This document shows, one piece after another, positions 60,387 to 64,000 of a stretch of DNA of 64,000 nt. The DNA is from Pseudanabaena sp. FACHB-2040 (GTDB lineage Bacteria; Cyanobacteriota; Cyanobacteriia; Phormidesmidales; Phormidesmidaceae), in contig NZ_JACJQO010000010.1 of NCBI RefSeq assembly GCF_014696715.1, positions 1 through 64,000 of the forward strand, read 5' to 3'. The notes beneath the pieces are model-generated. The model was not told where the DNA came from. It made no database searches and saw only the letters and a program-made list of their open reading frames with translations. Position numbers and translations under genes: made by a program. The number at the start of each line of letters is the position of its first letter. The first letter of the stretch is position 1.

Positions 60387-60759
60387 AATGGCTTCTCAAG
60401 CCTACCGCGGCCGTGGCTGCGGTAGATAAAAAAAGGCTAGGAGCGACGATGAACTTAACTGAGATTCTAGAATTGCCGCTGCCAGTTACCCCTAGGTGAG
60501 AACGAACTGCAGATCCGCTCATTATTTCGATTTAGCTGCTCCCCAGCTACCCTTCAGATTGCTCTAAATCCTTAAGTACCCTTTTTAAGCAAAACAAACG
60601 TCACCTCAGCTTAAATTCTTTGCTAGCTGTAATTTACGCAGCTGACAGCAGGCATCCCTCCAGACCTTCTTTCCTGCAGACTTCGGCCGTAAGTGTGGCT
60701 TGATAGACCCTGGCCCGATAGACTCTGTGTAGTGATGCGATCTTACCCAGCCTTACGCC
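60387..60759. other. Intergenic region (373 bp) upstream of gcvT
   Basis: It contains a short hairpin CTACCGC / GCGGTAG (60402-60408 / 60419-60425). I looked for a glycine riboswitch and saw no tandem aptamer. The promoter of gcvT must lie here. Confidence 0.45.
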
Positions 60760-61860
60760 ATGTCCCTCAGCCAAACGCCCCTACACTCGGCCCACCAGCA
60801 GCTCAAGGCCCGCATGATGCCCTTCGCCGGGTGGGATATGCCCGTTCAGTACCTTGGCATTAAGCAGGAGCACCAGGCAGTGCGGCAGCAGGTAGGGATG
60901 TTCGACATCTCCCACATGGGCAAATTCATGCTGCAAGGCCCCGATGTGCTGGAGCAGATGCAGCGGCTAGTCCCCTCTGATCTGAGCCCGCTTATCCCCG
61001 GCAAAGCTCAATACACCGTCCTACTAAACCCCCAGGGCGGCATCGTAGATGACCTGATTCTGTACCTACTGCCAGAGTCTGCTAATGGCGATCAGCGCCT
61101 GTTCACTATCATCAATGCAGCCACCACTGATAAAGACAAATCCTGGCTACAGAGTCATTTGACCGAGACAGTTACCCTACAAGATCTCTCGCGTGAACAG
61201 GCCCTCGTTGCGGTTCAGGGGCCAGAAGCTGCGACTCAGCTTCAGCCCTTTGTCAAAGAAGACCTCTCGAAAGTTGGCCGCTATGAACACCTTGAGGGTA
61301 CTTTGCTGGGTCAGCCTGCCTTTTTAGCCCGCACTGGCTACACCGGGGAAGATGGCTTTGAGATCATGCTGCCTATTGCTGCGGCTCAAGCGCTCTGGAC
61401 AGCCCTGCTAGAAATAGGGGTGACGCCCTGTGGGCTAGGAGCCAGAGATACCCTTCGGCTAGAAGCCGCCATGCCGCTCTACGGTCAAGACATCAGCGAC
61501 GGCACTACGCCGCTAGAAGCCGGGTTGGGCTGGCTGGTTCATCTAGATCGCAAGGGTGACTTTATCGGTCGAACCGTTTTAGAACAGCAGAAGGCTCACG
61601 GCGTTTCCCGGCGGCTGGTGGGGCTGCAGATGTCAGGGCGCAATATTGCCCGTCACGACTATCCAGTGCTGCAAGATGGCAACTTGGTAGGCCAAATTAC
61701 TAGCGGCACCCTGGGGCCTACCCTGGGCTACCCCGTGGCTCTCGCCTACATCTCAGCAGCCCTAGCCAAGGTAGGCCAGGCACTAGAGGTTGAGATTCGC
61801 GGCAAGGCGTACCCGGCTACGGTGGTTAAGCGGCCCTTTTACCGCAGTTCTCGCCCCTAA
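60760..61860 (+). CDS. gcvT: Aminomethyltransferase, glycine cleavage T protein
   Basis: 366 residues. RMMPFAGWDMPVQYLGIKQEH, GMFDISHMGKFMLQGPD, RTGYTGEDGFEIMLP and the C-terminal YISAALAKVGQALEVEIRG are GcvT hallmarks. It transfers the methylene group from the lipoyl arm of GcvH to tetrahydrofolate. First of the gcvT-gcvH-gcvP cluster. Confidence 0.96.
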   Translation: MSLSQTPLHSAHQQLKARMMPFAGWDMPVQYLGIKQEHQAVRQQVGMFDISHMGKFMLQGPDVLEQMQRLVPSDLSPLIPGKAQYTVLLNPQGGIVDDLILYLLPESANGDQRLFTIINAATTDKDKSWLQSHLTETVTLQDLSREQALVAVQGPEAATQLQPFVKEDLSKVGRYEHLEGTLLGQPAFLARTGYTGEDGFEIMLPIAAAQALWTALLEIGVTPCGLGARDTLRLEAAMPLYGQDISDGTTPLEAGLGWLVHLDRKGDFIGRTVLEQQKAHGVSRRLVGLQMSGRNIARHDYPVLQDGNLVGQITSGTLGPTLGYPVALAYISAALAKVGQALEVEIRGKAYPATVVKRPFYRSSRP

Positions 61861-61943
61861 TTGTCTTTCCTGGTGCCCATTCCCGCTGCCCGTTCCTTGA
61901 CCTATGATGTGTACGGCTTTTACAAGCAGAGTGAGGCAACCCT

Positions 61944-62336
61944 ATGGCGTTTGAGTATCCAGAGAATTTGAGGTATCTCGATTCTCATGAATATGCCCGA
62001 CTAGAAGAAGACAACATCGTGGCCGTCGGCATTTCTGCCTTTGCCGTCGATCAGCTGGGCGATATTGTGTTTCTGGAGCTGCCGGAGGTCGGCGATAACG
62101 TAGAAAGGGGTGAAAAGTTTGGCACCGTTGAGTCGGTCAAGGCGGTCGAAGATCTTAAGGCCCCGGTCAGTGGCGAAGTCATTGAGCGCAACAGTGAACT
62201 GCTAGATGTGCCCGAACAACTGGGCAATGATCCCTATGGCGATGGCTGGCTAATCAAGGTGCGCGCCGATTCTTTAGAAGATCTAGACGATACCCTCACG
62301 GCCGAGGAATATAAGGACCAAGTGGAAGGGGAGTAA
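61944..62336 (+). CDS. gcvH: Glycine cleavage H protein
   Basis: 130 residues, full length. The lipoyl-lysine is K66 in [22 protein letters not shown] seven bases before ATG. It carries the aminomethyl group between GcvP, GcvT and the L protein. 83 bases after gcvT. Confidence 0.97.
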   Translation: MAFEYPENLRYLDSHEYARLEEDNIVAVGISAFAVDQLGDIVFLELPEVGDNVERGEKFGTVESVKAVEDLKAPVSGEVIERNSELLDVPEQLGNDPYGDGWLIKVRADSLEDLDDTLTAEEYKDQVEGE

Positions 62337-62476
62337 GCCTGCTATTGCCTCCCGGTTTGCTTCACAATAGGTAATACTTAGACGCTTGGGTAGTGGGTGC
62401 AATGCCCCCTTTAGGGCCAGTCTCTGACTAACGCACCTCTCTCCTAAGTATTTCTTATTGTGGGAGCATACCGGCC

Positions 62477-64000
62477 TTGCTGTACGAACAAAGTATCCCT
62501 GGTACCAAATTAGAGCAGGCTGCCCCAGACGCCTCGCCTGCTAATGGGTCTGTAGCCGCTGTTGACCGCTCTAGCCCTACCTTCAGCGAGTTCGTACAGC
62601 GCCACATCGGTCCCGACTCGGCCGAACAGCAGGCCATGCTGCAGGCTCTAGGTTACGACTCTTTAGCTAGCCTGATCAGCGCTGCCGTGCCCGCCAATAT
62701 CCGCCTAGAGGGTCCCCTCAAGCTGACAGCCGGAACCACCGAAGCCGCCGCACTGAAGCAGCTAAAGCAGATAGCCGAGCAAAATCAGGTTTGGCGCTCC
62801 TATCTGGGTCTGGGCTACGCCAACACCCTGACCCCACCAGTGATTCAGCGCAACATCCTAGAGAATCCTGGCTGGTACACCCAATACACGCCCTACCAGC
62901 CCGAAATCTCCCAGGGTCGCCTGGAAGCCCTGCTCAACTTCCAAACCCTGATCACCGACCTGACCGGGTTAGAAATTGCCAACGCCTCGCTCCTCGACGA
63001 AGGCACTGCCGCTGCCGAAGCCATGGCCTTGAGCTTTCATGCCCGTAGCCAAAAGGCGGCCAAGACGTTCTGGATCTCCCAGGCGTGCCATCCCCAAACC
63101 ATAGATGTGGTGAAGACCCGCGCTATTCCCTTAGGCATTGACGTTATGGTGGGTGACCACCGCAGCTTCACCTTCGATAGTCCGGTTTTTGGCGTGCTGC
63201 TGCAGTATCCGGCCACCGATGGCGCGATCTACGACTACACCAATTTCATTCAGCAGGCGCACGCGGCGGGCGCTCTGGCCACCGTTGCTGCCGACCTCCT
63301 CAGCCTCACCCTGCTGAAGTCTCCCGGTGAACTAGGGGCCGATATCGCAGTAGGTAACACCCAGCGCTTTGGCGTGCCCCTAGGCTACGGTGGCCCCCAC
63401 GCCGCCTATTTTGCAACCAAAAACACCTATGCCCGCAAGCTGCCTGGTCGGCTGGTTGGGGTGTCTAAAGATACCTACGGTAAGCCGGCCCTGCGTTTAG
63501 CCCTGCAAACCCGTGAGCAGCACATTCGCCGGGATGCTGCTACTAGCAATATCTGCACTGCCCAGGTGCTGCTGGCCGTCATTGCCAGTATGTACGCGGT
63601 CTATCACGGACCTGAGGGGCTTAAGCAGATTGCCACACGCATTCATGGCCTAACCGTTGCTTTGGCCGAGGCTCTTAAGCAGGCGGGCTTTACCCTAGGC
63701 AGTGAACCCTGCTTTGACACACTGCGGGTCGGCACCCGGAAGCAGACCCAGGACATTTTGAGTCGGGCTGCTGCCCAGCGCATTAACCTACGGGTGATCG
63801 ATCCCCAGACCCTGGGAGTCGCCCTAGATGAAACCACAACCCCCGATGATGTTAGGGACCTGATTGAGGTGTTTACAGGCCAACGGGCTACTCAGGATCT
63901 GTCTTTGCGACCATCTGGCCCCTCGTGGGGGGACGCAACGATAAATCCTACAGACACACACGCCTCTACAGGTTCATCTCTGCCGGTGCGTTTGCTGCGG
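62477..64000 (+). CDS. gcvP: Glycine dehydrogenase (decarboxylating), P protein, 5' part
   Basis: The frame is open from about 62450 to the window end (508 codons from TTG 62477). Diagnostic: [40 protein letters not shown], the [20 protein letters not shown] segment and [20 protein letters not shown]. The PLP-lysine lies in the C-terminal half outside the window. No in-frame ATG occurs between the upstream stop and the conserved region; TTG 62477 with GGGAG nine bases upstream is the best start. 140 bases after gcvH. Confidence 0.93.
   Translation, partial: MLYEQSIPGTKLEQAAPDASPANGSVAAVDRSSPTFSEFVQRHIGPDSAEQQAMLQALGYDSLASLISAAVPANIRLEGPLKLTAGTTEAAALKQLKQIAEQNQVWRSYLGLGYANTLTPPVIQRNILENPGWYTQYTPYQPEISQGRLEALLNFQTLITDLTGLEIANASLLDEGTAAAEAMALSFHARSQKAAKTFWISQACHPQTIDVVKTRAIPLGIDVMVGDHRSFTFDSPVFGVLLQYPATDGAIYDYTNFIQQAHAAGALATVAADLLSLTLLKSPGELGADIAVGNTQRFGVPLGYGGPHAAYFATKNTYARKLPGRLVGVSKDTYGKPALRLALQTREQHIRRDAATSNICTAQVLLAVIASMYAVYHGPEGLKQIATRIHGLTVALAEALKQAGFTLGSEPCFDTLRVGTRKQTQDILSRAAAQRINLRVIDPQTLGVALDETTTPDDVRDLIEVFTGQRATQDLSLRPSGPSWGDATINPTDTHASTGSSLPVRLLR

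Noticed and set aside
60387-60759. Glycine riboswitch before gcvT
   Set aside because: I found no tandem aptamer-like conserved bases or pairing; a covariance-model scan would settle it.

Overview
The window reads as a chromosomal segment from a cyanobacterium, most likely a filamentous Leptolyngbya/Nodosilinea-type lineage (the genus is a guess). The evidence is the HIP1 octamer GCGATCGC scattered throughout (for example 5582-5589 and 7134-7141), a trnL(UAA) gene split by a group I intron, the conserved ndhL - DUF3007 - trpA order, an aspartokinase with duplicated ACT domains, an L-subunit of photosynthetic NDH-1, a mercuric-reductase-like flavoprotein, comB, a PEP-CTERM protein and heptamer-like polypurine repeats.

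Left accessory part (1-19.1 kb). It opens with the 5' part of an IS1-family element that has cut off a short-chain dehydrogenase gene; the divergent HxlR regulator survives. Two more regulator-target pairs follow, each with a clear palindromic operator: EamA exporter/MarR (1040-3002) and TetR/amidase (5050-7193), the latter followed by EthD and SnoaL-like genes. Then come small stress and membrane genes, a CHRD/PEP-CTERM protein, a Dda/RecD2-like helicase, and a patchy region (12-19 kb) with decayed or complete toxin-antitoxin modules (MazEF-like with truncated toxin, MNT with a HEPN stub, a complete PIN-type pair), several inverted-repeat/MITE-like elements and a small three-repeat KWPDD protein of unknown function.

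Fatty-acid part (19.2-31.4 kb, almost all minus strand). An AMP-forming acyl-CoA synthetase, a FadN-type hydroxyacyl-CoA dehydrogenase/enoyl-CoA hydratase, a thiolase and a FadE-type acyl-CoA dehydrogenase together make a complete beta-oxidation spiral. Directly upstream sits a lipase-like pair (monoacylglycerol-lipase-like and DUF1400 alpha/beta hydrolases). Model cyanobacteria are generally considered to lack beta-oxidation, so this is the most notable block. Polypurine repeats have spread into its spacers and into coding ends.

Metabolic core (31.5-51.4 kb). DCC-family protein, SGNH hydrolase, NanE, glutathione reductase, MoaD, type II NADH dehydrogenase, aspartokinase, several membrane or stress proteins, mercuric-reductase-like oxidoreductase, ComB, a TonB-like protein, CobI, a large unknown protein, trnL(UAA), ndhL, DUF3007 and trpA.

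Right part (51.6-64 kb). A lectin-like protein with five C-terminal repeats, a membrane-anchored class A beta-lactamase-like protein containing a perfect 38-bp palindrome, TrmJ, an OmpR-type response regulator, an unknown membrane protein, a diguanylate cyclase whose membrane part matches the plant/cyanobacterial ethylene-binding domain, and the glycine cleavage genes gcvT, gcvH and gcvP (gcvP runs off the window).

All functional calls come from reading the translated sequence and remembered family motifs; no database search was run.
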